Source: Protula sp. h YS-2021
Lineage: Eukaryota; Annelida; Polychaeta; Sabellida; Serpulidae
NCBI GenBank assembly: GCA_949752745.1
Contig: OX457027.1
Span: 11,730,982-11,794,981 of the forward strand
Length of the DNA stretch: 64,000 nt
Reading direction: 5' to 3'
The translations under genes and the position numbers were made by a program. Below are positions 1 to 12,489 of the stretch, one piece after another (the first letter of the stretch is position 1; every line of letters begins with the position of its first letter). The notes under the pieces are model-generated. The model was not told where the DNA came from. It made no database searches and saw only the letters and a program-made list of their open reading frames with translations.

Positions 1-165
1 TATGTCCCACTTACCCACAAGTGTCAATGGTGAGTACGCATGCGCAATTATGTGTCCCCTTCACCCTCAAGTGTCAGTGGTGAGTACGCATGCGCAGCCG
101 TGTGTCCCACTCACCCACAAGTGTCAGTGGTGAGTACGCATGCGTGTGTCTCCCTCCCCCACGCC
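1..165. repeat. 48-49 bp minisatellite, right end
   Basis: Three units of about 49 bp are visible, each with a core like 'cccacaagtgtcagtggtga' followed by GTACGCATGCGCA. The array is cut by the window edge. It is the counterpart of the longer array at 36,390-36,905. It lies in the intron before the penultimate exon of the upstream phosphatase copy. The open frames across it are repeat artefacts. Confidence 0.85.
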
Positions 166-1344
166 AAGTGTAAATACCACGTAACGCCACCAAAAATATT
201 GGAAAGTTATTCTCATAACCGATTATCAAAAAGAAATTGAATGTTTATTCAAGACATGACAAAGAGATATTACAGAGCGAAGTGATGCAAAAATTGCGAA
301 ATAAAAATAGAACCGATCGAGGTGTTCGATCCAGTTTACTCGCAGCGCATACAATGGAGCTGCGTAAAGCCTTAAATAGGACACGGTGGTGGAAGTCTTA
401 CACGTTGTAAATTGGTGGATTGTTTTGGCAGAACAATGTACAGTACATTTCAGAACTGTAAACACTTGGACAGCTTGACATTGTAAATTTTTTGCCAGTG
501 CATTGCGTGACAAATGTGTGTTAAATAAACAGAAAATAGAGCTAAAGCAAGTTGCTGTATAAAAGCAGCGACATCACACAGTCACAGAGCGTGAGTCGTT
601 TGCTCCATCCTTGCGGCGTTTTGTAAATTTCACTTGGATTTACTTTTCTTTCTTTTTCTTTTACGTTATAATTTCGTACGGTTTGCGTTTTTTGAGTAAA
701 ACCTTTTTGTTTTGTCAGTGGGCTTATTGTGACAAGTAAAATATCAACATGTGCTTTCATACAAAAAAAAAATAGAAAAAATAGCTAAATAAAAATAAAA
801 CAAATAAAAAATAATATAAATAAAAAAAACGATGGCTGAGCATTTGAAATAGATACGTGTTTGGTTGTTGCGTAAGAAATCACGGGCACTTGTAAATGTT
901 TGAATCAGCATGCGCTTGTTGATGTGACGACTACTTACTTATTTATCAGATTCTAACACGCCACTTACGTTTGGAGCAGCAAGCTGATTTTTACGCCAAG
1001 CTCTAAACGCTACTTATTGTGCCAATGATATAGGTGTGGTAGACTGGATGTAAAGCAAAATGTAAACAATCTCTTGAGCGTTTCCTGAACAGCCACTGTC
1101 TTCTGTAAGCTCCCGGATTAACTGGCTCAGCACGCTATAACAGTACCGCGAACACTAAATTACGCTTTTCAGAGCTTCACTCCGAAACAGTTTCATTTTG
1201 CAGCATGTACTGTAGTGTATGCTAAATATGTGATGTTGCTTGGTGCAAATAACCTGTGGGAGGGGGGTGGGGGGAGCGGAAGAATCAAGCTGGTCCCGTT
1301 TAAAAAAATTAAACATACACATGCCGGGCATTCATGTCTGACAA
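166..1344. other. Intron sequence of the upstream phosphatase copy
   Basis: AT-rich sequence matching 36,906-38,117 almost throughout. I see no coding signal, no splice-flanked open frame and no recognisable transposon here. By position it belongs to the long intron that precedes the penultimate exon of the upstream paralogue. Confidence 0.5.
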
Positions 1345-1870
1345 ACGGAGTGTACAGGCCACGAACTGTACCGGACAATCATGTCTGAAACACGCAGTGT
1401 GCATGCCACGAACTGTACCGGACAATCATGTCTGACACAGGGAGTGTGCGGACCACGAACTGTACCGGACAATCATGTCTGACACAGGGAGTGTACATGC
1501 CACGAACTGTGCCGGACAATCATGTCTGACACAGTGAGTGTACAGGCCACGAACTGTGCCGGACAATCATGTCTGACACAGGGAGTGTGCGAGCCACGAA
1601 CTGTGCCGGACAATCATGTCTGACACACGGAGTGTGCGAGCAACGAACCGTGCCGGACAATCATGTCTGACACACGGAGTGTGTAGGCCACGAACGGTGC
1701 CGGACGATCATGTCTGACACACGGAGTGTGCAGGCCACGAACTGTGCCGGACAATCATGTCTGACACACGGAGTGTGCAGGCCACGAACTGTGCCGGACG
1801 ATCATGTCTGACACACGGAGTGTGCAGGCCACGAACTGTGCCGGACAATCATGTCTGAAACACGAAGTGT
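1345..1870. repeat. 47 bp minisatellite
   Basis: About a dozen direct units of 47 bp with the core 'catgtctgacacacggagtg' followed by a 'ccacgaactgtgccggacaa' segment. The counterpart in duplication copy 2 (38,118-38,335) has only about four or five units, so the array changed length after the duplication. Confidence 0.9.
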
Positions 1871-3376
1871 GCAGGGCACAGAACAGCATTGTAAAACACG
1901 GTTAATATGTCCCAGTCTGTCTTATACGGCAGAACGGCATGGACGTAGATTTCCCCCTCCCCCTCCCCCCACCTTTCCCTTTCCCCACACAAAACTGCCA
2001 GTTCAATTAAACACATCTTTTGGGTAAACCTACCCCCTCACCCCCACCCCCCCCCCCGATAAAAAGGGTCCAGAGAATTAGAACTGCAACACACGAAGTA
2101 AAAAAGAATTTGCAAATGCTACATTCTACAAAACCAAAGTGCGTAATTATAACAACAGATATTTCAAGAAAGCGAATGCAGCACAGAAATAGGATTGTTG
2201 GACAAATGGGGCTTTTAAACTGAGTGCGAGTCGATAGATTGTGACTCTACACATACACATAAGATTAAGATGTCAGCCAGTACAATTATTGCGTGAATAA
2301 GATATGTCTGGCTTTTACTTTAGAATGTTCCTTAGAGAATTTGCTGCACATGTGAGAACAAGATAAAAGCTGTTTACAAGTTTTTTTTATCCTCGATAAC
2401 CGAGTCTTGTGGATCTCCTTCAAGAGGGACACAACCAGTTGAAACCGAAAAAAAAAAACGGTGCGCGTAAACTTCTAATACAGTAAAACTGGTGAACACA
2501 ACAATAAATTTTTTTGCTGGTGGGTTAAGGTTTTTTTATTTTATTGCCTGACAGCAAAAAATTTTATTATTGTGTTCACCAGTTTTACTATGTGAGAAGT
2601 TAATTTTTATTTTTTAAAATCAATGTTGCGAATAAGCGCATACTGCGCCTCACTCTAGCCCTGACAGTTTCACTCTAGTCCTAACAGCAGCCAGGCGTAT
2701 TTTCAAACTGGAAATGGTAGTCGTCTTAGGATAATTAACGTGCTGGAAATGAAACTGTTTCACCAAAGTACAGAAAAGTTCAATGCGGCGTCCGTGTACA
2801 TGAAGTATAAAATGGTATAAAATGCGGTATAAAACCATTTTTGGTAAGTGAAAATGGCGCATCATTTTTTCTTCAGAAGACGGACACCAATGAAATGGCT
2901 TACCGCTCAGCCTTGTAGTCAACAAACTGTGCATGTCCCTGTATATTTTGTTTTGTCAAACAACTCTTTGGCACTTTTTTCATCTGCATCACGTGGGCCT
3001 TCGAAAATCAAGTAGGTTTGATACAATAGACTGCTCATTTTTTAGTCGTCATACATCCGCTGTCTAGTGCTGTTATTAGGTAGTTGTTTCGAATGATGTT
3101 GCCACTGGATTGGTTTAGTCTTAGACAATACAGGAGATGAGAGGGGGGAGGGGGTTGCGGAGTAAATCATGAGATACACTGTGGTGGAGAGTGCTGTTTG
3201 GGTGTACCGGCAGCTGTAGTTTACATGTTCACATTTTGCTTTACATTCAGTTTTCATTCAACCTGAAACTTGACTTTACAGTCTTCTTTTTTTTACAAGC
3301 ATTTTTATAAACTAGAGAGGATAACATCAAAACTGTACTTCATTCTTCCCAAAGCTGATTTATTTTTTGTTTACAG
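1871..3376. other. Intron sequence with a copy-1-specific insertion
   Basis: This is mostly duplicated sequence matching 38,340-39,514, with poly-C runs at about 2,041-2,058. Copy 1 carries extra material at about 2,350-2,600 around a strong hairpin, listed separately. No exon is visible until 3,377. Confidence 0.5.
2482..2589. mobile_element. Hairpin MITE-like insertion
   Basis: Two inverted arms of about 38 bp, beginning AGTAAAACTGGTGAACACAA, enclose a loop of about 30 bp. The surrounding 2,350-2,600 segment is missing from duplication copy 2 near 38,755. ATGTGAGAA occurs on both sides (about 2,360 and 2,591) and may be a target duplication. It encodes nothing. A foldback or MITE-type insertion after the duplication is the simplest reading. 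Confidence 0.6.
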
Positions 3377-3766
3377 ATGACTAAACTGAATTTAAACAAG
3401 AAATCAAGCAAATCAGAAAGCAGCGGTATAACCCACCTGTCGCCGCCACCTGCCGTCAAGTACAAGGGACGCGACATCAGTAAGTTCATTCTCACACTTT
3501 TTCCTTGTACCGAAACATTGAAATAACAGAATGATCTAATCACTCAAGTCTTAATTTTTTTTAGCGTGTTAGCAAAAAAAGTGTCGACAGACAGACGGAC
3601 AGACCCGAAAGCTATAGTCCCCTAAGCCGCACTACGCTACGGCGGGGAACTAATAAAATTCATGCATATCTGTAGGTTAATTTTGCTTTCTTTTGCAGGT
3701 TTCGGTAAACGAGTTGGAAAACCTACGGGTGGCCGCAATAACTCGTCGTTTGAATCGAAACGATAG
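3377..3766 (+). CDS. Last two exons of the upstream PEST-type tyrosine phosphatase paralogue
   Basis: Exon 3,377-3,479 follows a 'tttacag' acceptor and ends at a GTAAGT donor. Exon 3,699-3,766 follows 'ttttgcag' and ends in TAG. The intron is only 219 bp. The first exon encodes a Ser-rich, Pro-containing stretch with THLSPPPAVKYKGRDI. The second encodes FGKRVGKPTGGRNNSSF and four more residues. The FGxRxGKPxGxR pattern resembles the short C-terminal homology segment that ends PTPN12/18/22-type phosphatases and binds adaptor proteins. AATAAA at 3,784-3,789 is a likely polyadenylation signal. The rest of this gene lies left of the window. The matching exons of the next gene are at 39,515-39,617 and 42,194-42,252. 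Confidence 0.75.
3577..3660. repeat. Dispersed repeat tail (gacagacagacggac type)
   Basis: The sequence runs through 'cgacagacagacggacagac' into a 'gaaagctatagtcccc' stretch and a short GC-rich 'cggcgggg' end. Similar tails occur at 42,007-42,078, 16,575-16,633 and, in part, 10,386-10,412. This is a dispersed family of unknown mechanism; the same layout in unrelated places suggests the 3' part of a non-coding mobile element. Confidence 0.6.
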
Positions 3767-4718
3767 TTTTGACCACTTGAGCCAATAAACCAACAAAACG
3801 ACATTGCAAAAACTTCACAGAGCTTTCAAACGCCTCTTGCCGTGAACCTGGTTTTTGCTGTTGATTCGGGTATCGCGACTATTTGTGATGTTAAAAAAGT
3901 TCAATGCTTTAATTAGGGCGTTTCCGGGGACAGACGGATTATCGCTGCCGTGTAAGATTAGTCCAGGATGTCTTTGATTCAACAGCATGACTTGTATTAA
4001 TTTGTATTCCGTGTAGACGGAAAAAAACATTCAGTTTAACCATTAGCAACCTTTGTTTCCGTTTTTTTTTAAATTTTGCATATTTCTTTATTTTTATTTA
4101 TTTTCATTTTTTGTATGCCGCTCCTAAGCATTTTATTTTGAAAATTTGGTAATGCGTTGCAAAGAGACAACGTTTTTTTCTATACTTTATGCAAATATTA
4201 AGCTGTGAAAGTGTTCACAAATATTATCGCTTGAGCAGCTTCACACTAATACGTGTGTACGTATTTTGTTGTATAAGATGCCCCTATTTTTTTATATTTT
4301 GTAAATTACAAATGATTTCAGATCAAAATGAAATTTGTATGTAGACATTACAGCTGTATTTAACTTCAACAGTGGCTACCTTTTTATAAATTTAAAAATC
4401 ATTGGCGATTTCTACATATTGCACATTAAACGCAAAATGCTTAACATGTATATGTTTCATGGAATCTGACCAGTCAGTGCCTTTCCAGAGTCCGTGAAAT
4501 TTCATTTTATAACCATAGGTTCACTCAGTGATATTGTGAGGCAACTAAAAATGTTAGTGACGTAATGAGATCACTAATTGAAGCCTCCAAAAATATGACA
4601 GATTTGCTGAAACGAGTTTAAATGTGGAATAAAGGTTTCCTTGATCTTTTAAAGGAATTGTTCATTGCTTTCTGTCGTTGTTTTGGTAAACACTAAGAGA
4701 ATGGCAGCTGTCCATATT

Positions 4719-4906
4719 TTTAAGGGATGACTGGAAGACTCATTTGTGCTAATTTTGAATTCCGTGGCGGTGAATAATCTTGTACAGTCGTTTAGCTGAG
4801 GCGACTTGAGCGAAGGCCAATCCCCCGCTTCTCACCAATGACCGGATTCGAAATAGGGACCATAGGATTACAGGACCAACGCTCTACCGACTGAGCTAAC
4901 CGTCAC
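4719..4906 (-). mobile_element. tRNA-derived SINE insertion with target-site duplication
   Basis: On the minus strand the element starts GTGACGGTTAGCTCAGTCGG and has a polymerase III A box (TAGCTCAGTCGG), a tRNA-like anticodon region and a B-box-like TTCGAATCC. It is flanked by perfect 14-bp copies of CAGCTGTCCATATT at 4,705-4,718 and 4,907-4,920. The same site in duplication copy 2 (near 42,960) has one copy of that sequence and no insert. This is therefore a retroposed insertion that happened after the segmental duplication. It is not an intact tRNA gene, because the T and acceptor stems do not pair well. Confidence 0.88.
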
Positions 4907-6469
4907 CAGCTGTCCATATTGATTCCACTAACAGTGAAGGTGTTGTCGGAATGGAGTTACTATGGGCTGTGATGGTATTAATTTGACCTTTGTGAAATTG
5001 AAATTGTAATTTCTTCGTTGGTAAGTGTAATCAAACCAGGTCCGGTTGGGTTCGATGGGCTGTGATGGTATTTATTTAGCCTTTGCAATATTGTAATCTT
5101 TATAGGCATTTCTCTGTAATCAATTCAATTTCCATTGACGTAGTTGAGGACTGAGGTGGTCATATTTTACCGTTTGCGAAATTTCAATTGTGAACAAAGT
5201 TATTCGCTGACTTCAACAATTCTTTCCTAGATAGATTGTGATCCTGTTTTGTAAATGGCTTGTTCTTCCTTGATTGGGTTTTGTTGAATATTATTGAAAG
5301 AATTTAGTAGTAAATCGTGATCGATTGTTGTACCCATAATTCTAATGAAAAATTGACGACAACTGCAGTTTTTCACAAAGACTATTGAATATTGAATATA
5401 TTCTCCTTTCAGAGTATTAAGTAAGTGTTGATCAAAAACAATGCAAACAGTTTCCCGTGGCCATATCATATAGCAACTGACGGACTAAATTTGAATTGAC
5501 TGTCGCAAACGTAAACACCAGTGGTATAATTAAAATTTCTGAAAGGCTAAATGAGCATCATTGACCCCCTTTGCCTTACATTGTAAACACAATAAATGCT
5601 TTCTGTTCCGTGCGTGTCGTAGGACCGAACAATCGAAATTTTGTTCTTTCCAGCTCTTTTTTTTTACTATTTCTTAATTCTTCCTTCTCCCCCCCCCCCC
5701 CCCCAACCACATGTTCCTAAACGGAACGTTAAACACCAAACAAACGAATACATGATAAAGAATGAGCAATCAACAATAAAATCAAAGTTACTTCATTGGA
5801 TCTATCAAATTTTGATAATAAGAATCAGTGACTATATACAGTCACAATGTTTTATTTACATCACTGTTTTAGTGACGTTACAGTGTCACCGAATCGAACC
5901 TCTGACTTTATATTGTCTCTAAAAATTTTAGCGACTTTGTAAATTCACTGATTTGACAGATTCACTAGGACATTTAACCCAGTACGGCAGTTATAATTGC
6001 TACTACAGTAAATGTCGTTGTGTTCGGTACAGTGTACATACAACCATCTCACCTGTCAAAATGTGACCACAGGAAGCTCCCGTGGCAACAGTTTTCATGT
6101 GTGCACATGGTCTTGCTGGTGATCACTGGTGATGCGGGCGCCGCTTAATTCACGCAAGAGTTTTAAAGTGAAAATAAAATGTGATATTATTAGTTCACCC
6201 GAGTTTCCTCGATGGGCTGTACTCATCACTTGTGGTGTATCCGCCGTCCGTTGTTTGTGTGTGCGTAAACAATGTTTCACAATGGTATTATACATTTCTG
6301 ATCCGACTGTTTTGAAATTTGGCAGGAGTGTTCCCCGGCTAATCCTCGACACAGCTTGTATTTTTATTGGCAGTTTGGCCAACATTTTGGCCAAATTTAA
6401 AAAAAAAAACACCAAAACATGCTGCTCTTCCAACAAATCCGGCCCAATTTGACAGGAATGTTCGCCTTA

Positions 6470-6665
6470 AGCTGGACTGATAATCACGACGTTCGTGGGT
6501 TCAAGCCCCGTTCAAAATAGATTTCTGTCATTGTCTCCCTTTATCGATTTTTCATGGCAATATTTATAGATCAGCCTCCGGAGAAGCAGTACTATGCGTT
6601 GTCACCTGTGAAGCAAGAGGTTGTGAGTTCAAGTCCCACTCTAGGCGTTATTTTTCATTGTCACA
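6470..6665 (+). mobile_element. Old tRNA-derived SINE-like sequence (two heads)
   Basis: Two tRNA-like 3' halves follow one another. The first reads TGGACTGATAATCACGACG then a GTGGGTTCAAGCCCC B box. The second reads GCAAGAGGTTGTGAGTTCAAGTCCCACTC. Both are also present in duplication copy 2 at about 44,505-44,700, so they predate the duplication. No complete cloverleaf can be folded from either, and I see no target duplication. Confidence 0.5.
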
Positions 6666-9600
6666 CTTCATAGGTTTTGCAGGTCATAATTACATTTCTG
6701 CCTCCCACTAAAGCATATAAAAGCCCATACTATATTAATTTTGTCTTTTTTCTTTGCTTTGAGGAGTTGCAGTATTTTTATGATGGCATCGGCAAAAGCT
6801 GGCCAAATACAATGATAGCTGATCCTGTCCAGTTACTTTTGATAGCAGTGTTGCCCATGAGGCTTTCTGCCAAATCTAAATTTTGTCAAAATTGGTCGGT
6901 TTCTGCTTTCACCTTTGAATAATCGTCGCTTTTTCGGCTGGGCACAATGTCCCCAGATATTCTTGTTGTTTTATATAAAACGCACAACAATATATATATC
7001 GCTGTTTAGTTAACAGTTTCGCTAAAACATGACAGGTACACTCAAGAATATAGCTCAAAAAGTAGTTACATGACCCCACTTTGACTTAAATCCTTTATTA
7101 TTGTTTAGAGAGTCGGTATATGTGAGCCTTGTATGTTCGCCTGGATACAAATTATACATTTTAGAAAAAGTATATATTCTTGTTGATGAGAAATTATATT
7201 TATTTTCACATAAAAATGGGGGACATTTTGGCCGTTGATATTTCGTCTAGTGGGATTTTGGTGACGGCCAGTGTGATTTTGGAGTAAGATTTCGACCGAC
7301 ACAGAACATTTTTCTATTTTGTTTGGTGAAATGTATTGTTTAAGAGAGAATAGAGAATCTAAAACCTTTTTATGTAAAACTTGGTTATGTTGGCGTTGTT
7401 TCGCGCCACTTCATGTAAACTGTGTCTTACCAGTTAATGAGTTTGATAGTTTATAACTTACGCAATTTCCTCTCAACTTACAGAATGTCTACAAATGTTC
7501 TTTATAATTTTTCTCTTTTCAGCCCTTAAGTAATACACAAATACTCTGTTGCTTCGTGTGTAGTACCACCAGGGAACTATATGTGGCAGAACTATAAAGT
7601 GTACATACTGGCATTGGGGTATATTAACTTACGCAAATAAAACAAATAGTGTTAAACACTATAATATTACTCATAGCGCATGGCTTAGCGGGTCTAAACA
7701 TGAGCAGTGCGGAAAATCACTTCTGTATATTGACTTTGTATAAATATGTATATATAGACCTTCAGCGGTTTTCAGAAAATGTTTCTAAATGGCTAATAAA
7801 AAAATGTGTGAAGAGTTTTACATCATTATCAACTATCAGTTTGATATTGAAACTAAATCAGTCCGAAACATGCAAGATCTTAAAGTTTGTATTGTTTATA
7901 CTGTATTATTATTTAATTAAGAATGTGGAGTTAATAGATTGGGTAGTAATATTTAAGTTCTTGTTTAAAAACAAACAAATAAAAAACAAAACACTGTGAA
8001 AATTAGAAAGTTTACGATTCTTTAATAATTGTGATATAAATGTTTACTGTATACTTATATTTATTTGATGTACACAACCTCTACATTTAAATACTTATAC
8101 ATACGAATGCATTCTGAAATAGTTACTGCTCATTGAATGGTCTAAAATACTGGGCTACCACGGAAGGACGGTTGATTTCAAGATGCGCTTTATCGGGGAA
8201 TTTTTACTGATTTTTCTGTCCTGTCCCGCGCAACCCTATGGCACAGATTCTTTGTCCATACCTAGATAACTTTTAATATTCTCTATCCGGGCTATTTTAT
8301 CCATCCTGTATTGTGGGCCGAGCTCTTTGATGTTGGCGTTGTCATATACACAGTAAAACACACAGACTTGAGTAAGGCATGCCACATTGGCTAATTTGTG
8401 TTGTCTCAAGGCCACTACGACACGGATACATTTTGATGCAAAGAATTGTGGCTTTTACGGATAAGATCCCGAAGGATTACGAAGATCTTTACGAATTTTA
8501 GAGTCACATGTACTGTCGACATTTGATGTACATTTTTTCTACTAATAGAGCAGACAATGATTTTACTTATTTAAATTCGTCATGTTACACTTGTCTTCTT
8601 CCCTTAATGGAGGCCGTAAATGTGATGTCCCAAAATAACGCATAATTCTTGCAAGTGCATGAATTGGGAATAGCTGGAGTGACATTGAATTTTTGGTCAG
8701 TTCGTACCGGTCCCAAGACATCAAATTAAACGTGAGCTGCCGAGTTCAGCATCTCAATTGACCGTGCGTTTGATGACGCCATCGTTGCACGTAATACTGT
8801 CAAGCTGGAGTCCTAACTACCACACAAAGTACACTGGCTTAGTGGCTTGCAGAGCAAATTATATATATATTGGTATCCAGATAGAACGTCCCCGGACATA
8901 ACGTCCCCAAGTGAAACAAAACGGTCACTTTATTTAAAACAGCAAATTTTGCTTTCAGCTGATATAATAATATATTTTGAGTATTTTATTAATCCGTAAG
9001 AACGTGAGATTATAATTTATCTTTGCGCAGAGTCTGACGAATGGAGTAAACTGAGACTCGAGGAATTGGATTAAGTTAATCCATACACTGGACATTTCAA
9101 CTCATCAACAGTATGTTTTACGTGGACGTTCAGACTGTGAGTGTCCGTTTGTCTGTGGACGTTGTCTGCGAACAGTTGGTCTTGACGCCGTTTGTGTATT
9201 TGTTGCGTTGTTATTTCGCGATTTGAGTTGAAATGAGTTACTTTCGTTGAACTGACAAAAATAAGAAGGAACGTTCGAAAGGGAGAAAATACTTGTTGAT
9301 GAGGCGGGCTTGGGAGGTTACTTCTTAAACCACATGAGTTTAAGGCACATAAATTAAAGTGTACTATCAGTGGTGACAGAAAGGAAGGCATTTTTGAAGC
9401 TAAATATTTATTTTAAAGGGTAAATTGTTGGTAATTTTACACACGTCCTTCGAGTGATTTTGTCTGCATTGATTTGAAATTAATAAAGATATAACTGATA
9501 TAATGCCGCGACTGAGGGGGAAGGGGGGGGTGGGGGTATTACGTCAGAAATAATCATTACACGTAGCAAATAAATACTTAATATTTATTTTCTTAAGTGC

Positions 9601-9748
9601 AAAAACCGAGTCAAATTTCAATGCACGCACGCTGACCGCAGTACCGATTACGCGTCACCCCATCTGAGCATACTGAGTGCAAAAAATAGTGTGTAGTAAA
9701 ATTTCGAAGAACGACATAAAAATAACAAAAGTAGGCATATAATATAAT

Positions 9749-9900
9749 TAATACATCATTCTGAGTGCGTACGATATTGTTTTTTTTTTTTTTGCCTTCA
9801 CCCTACGGGAGTGTATGGACCTCCCCCTTCGGGGTCGGTCCGCACGGCCGTACGGCTTCAGGCAAAAAACAATATCGTACGCACGCAGAATGAAGTATTA
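9749..9900. mobile_element. Long inverted repeat, MITE-like
   Basis: The arms begin TAATACATCATTCTGAGTGC and end with the near-complement 'gcagaatgaagtatta'. They include GTACGATATTGTTTTTT against AAAAAACAATATCGTAC. The loop is GC-rich with its own small inverted repeats. The segment has no clear counterpart in copy 2. A foldback or MITE insertion is likely. Confidence 0.65.
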
Positions 9901-10767
9901 CTATTGTATAATGTTTATAAGCATTTACACATGTTAGTTGCAACGCAATCATTCCTGTAAGTTTGAGTCAGTGTATTTCACTCCTGAAAAAAGTATACTT
10001 ATCAGGGAACGGGATCGGGCAATACGGAAAAATACTGACCTCAGTTTTTTTTCTGTCATTCCTTTGTGCGTGCCCGGTCAGATGTATAATAAAATTATAA
10101 CATTGTCCTCCCTCCAACATGCATTGGAGCACAAATCTGATGGGTCGCGATTTTAGACAGCATTCTGAACCCCTAAACAGTGAATGGAGTATTAAAACTT
10201 ACTCGAAGTTTTGCCTTATGAACTAATAAGTATGCCTTATGAACTAATCATTCGAATTTGTTCTGAATTATAAAATTTCGGCAAAGCGCCAAAATAATGA
10301 CCAAATGTACGTCGTATATGAATGTAATCCGTGAAACGCTGTACGAGAAAAGTGTCGATAGGAAATTTGGGAAAAATCAATTTAAAGCTGACAGACAGAC
10401 AGACAAAATCACTGAGGGGCGAAAAAAGTCAAACAAAAAATGTCGTCATGGAGCAATGTTTGCTTTACTCACTTCTAATATCACAAACCATGTAGAATAT
10501 TCTTTCTCTGTCAAATGACACCAAAAAAAGTGGCCCAACTTTTGCTAGGTAGCCAGATATTCATGATTATTTGGGGAATAAAACATTCAGATTATGCAAC
10601 ACCGAATCAGAAGAGATGCTTGGTTTTTATAATTTTTATTCCTTATCAAACCGAAAAATTAATATCGCAGTACAACAGGTGTATTATGGGACCCAGTTTG
10701 CAGGTGTAAAATTAATTATTTTTATATCAACACAATCACTATATCTGTTGCAAAAATTGAAATGTTA
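9901..10767. other. Non-coding duplicated sequence
   Basis: Matches about 49,500-50,230. It contains the 'gacagacagacag' repeat tail near 10,386-10,412. Short open frames here are not conserved as proteins between the copies. I see no gene. Confidence 0.4.
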
Positions 10768-10981
10768 AGTACATGATATGAACATAAGTGACTTCCGAAC
10801 AATTATTGTTAGAGACTGGTACAAATGATGACGCTTCGTTCTGTTTCAGGCGGCTTATTTCCCTCAAAGCTAAGAAAGGCTTTATCAAGACGCCATCATA
10901 CTGAAGCTCATATAATGTAGCCACCTCAACATCAGATCCCCGGAAGATTATCACAGTGTTAATCTCAACCACCTCAAATCT
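10739..10981 (-). pseudogene. Possible minus-strand exon or ORF remnant, unknown protein
   Basis: A minus-strand open frame starts just after an acceptor-like 'caattcag' and runs to a stop at 10,739. It reads like protein for about 65 residues, including EVATLYELQYDGVLIKPF and LREISRLKQNEASSFVPVS. The copy-2 counterpart (50,158-50,481) stays open. The differences between the two are mostly amino-acid-changing by my reading, which suggests drift rather than selection. I do not recognise the family. A retroelement fragment or dead exon is as likely as a live one. Confidence 0.3.
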
Positions 10982-11781
10982 CTGAATTGATACAATAAAC
11001 CCCTGTAAACATTGTCAGTCCAGAACGAGGCTTGACTCGTTTTCGCGTCGGTTATCAGTCAATTTTTCCCCGTGTTTGGTTTACAAAATTACCGTCATTT
11101 CGTGAAAATATCAACCTCTCGTGTCTTGACTCACGGTTTGTTTAACACAAGCGATTTGTAGACACAACAGTACTGTAAAACCTCCCATGAGCCCTTCTAA
11201 ATAAGGAGTAATAAATTTGCCCAATTTAGTTCCCTCCCTTGTTGCAAATGCAGTCAAATGATAAAAAAACTTGCTCAAGTTTGTGGTGTACGGTTTCACT
11301 GCAGACTTTAATGTCCTGTTTTAATGGATAAAGTGACTGAAATCCACTGGTTTGTTGGTCAAAACATAATAATCCAATGCCACATGAATACGGCAGGGCA
11401 ACTTGCAATAAAAAATGCAAAATTTGCGCAATGCGAATAACAATTGACGCTCGTTTAGTTGTTTCTATTTCGGAATTCAAACGAATGATATTGCCATTGA
11501 CTTTCGAATTTCCATTCGCAAAAAATCGATCCTAAAAGAACACGCGACTTTAATATGACACAATTTAAATCAAAAATGCAGGGTTGCAGTGATTATTCGA
11601 ACAAACATGAAGATGCCATAACAACATATTTCGATAGAAACACCTTTGATATTAAAACGCGAAAAAAAACAACACGTCAAATCACAACATGCTTAATTAT
11701 CTTTGCTCACAAACAAAAACAGAGTCACTGGCACTGTGCTCAGTAACCGCCCTTTTTCTTGCGACCAAAGGATGGCTACCC

Positions 11782-11882
11782 TCATCCTCCGTTGCCTCGG
11801 TGAGAAACTTTCTGTGGAGGGGGTTCTACCACACACACAACCGGACCGTCCGGTCCGTTAGCGGGCTTCTCGGAATAGCCAT
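11782..11882 (-). CDS. Candidate terminal exon of an unidentified minus-strand gene
   Basis: On the minus strand a 'catttcag' acceptor is followed by a GC-rich frame of 32 codons ending in TGA, with GYSEKPANGPDGPVVCVVE near its start and a Gly-rich end. The segment stands out from the AT-rich surroundings and is conserved in copy 2 (about 51,280-51,382) with its acceptor and stop. It may be the end of the gene whose upstream exon is at 12,490-12,624. If joined through the AAGG/GTATCC donor inside that exon the phases match; from the donor at its far end they do not. Function unknown. Confidence 0.4.
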
Positions 11883-12489
11883 CTGAAATGAAATATAACA
11901 TCACATTTGTTTTTATTTCACACGAGAGTTGGATAGATGGCTCTGCCCCTCGACAATCCTTGGCTGCCATATGAATCTTATTTCTTTGTCACAAAGCTGT
12001 TTTCTTTTTATGTGAGGGACCATCCTTTTTATTTGAGGGACCATTCCTTTTATGTGAGGGACCATTCTCTTTATGTGAAGGACCATTCTTTTTATGAGGG
12101 ACCATTCTTTTTATGTGAGGGACTATCCTTTTTATGTGAGGGACCATCCTTTTTATGTGAGGGGACCATTCTCTTGATTTTATTTCACACGAGAGTTGGA
12201 TAGATGGCTCTGCCCCTCGACAATCCTTGGCTGCCATATGAATCTTATTTCTTTGTCACAAAGCTGTTTTCTTTTTATGTGAGGGGCATCCTTTTTATTT
12301 GAGGGACCATTCCTTTTATGTGAGGGGACCATTCTCTTTATGTGATGGGGACCATTCTCTTTATGTGAGGGGGACCATTCTCTTTATGTGAAGGAACATT
12401 CTTTTTATGTGAGGGACCATTCTTTTTTTACTCAGCGACTCAGTCGTGTGTTTTTTCTGAAAAAGTAAAAACAAACCCTTTTCCGCTAC
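11883..12489. repeat. 20 bp minisatellite with internal ~260 bp duplication
   Basis: Many units of about 20 bp, core 'tttatgtgagggaccattct', fill about 11,995-12,175 and 12,270-12,430. A segment of about 260 bp beginning at about 11,916 is repeated at about 12,180. Copy 2 (51,500-51,735) has one block only. The array lies between the two candidate minus-strand exons, so it is intronic if they belong together. Confidence 0.85.

Larger units (their letters stand above)
3790..9748. other. Non-coding spacer downstream of the upstream phosphatase copy
   Basis: AT-rich duplicated sequence matching about 42,285-49,400, apart from the SINE at 4,719-4,906 and the copy-2-only insertions. It begins with the 3' UTR and downstream flank of the upstream phosphatase copy. 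Apart from SINE-like pieces listed separately I see no supported gene. Open frames such as 6,129-6,452 and 7,649-7,999 have no splice context or domain and are not annotated. Confidence 0.5.

Noticed and set aside
6677..6922. Plus-strand open frame conserved in copy 2 at 44,798-45,040
   Set aside because: The whole region is conserved at DNA level, there is no splice context or family match, and the frame sits beside SINE-like sequence.
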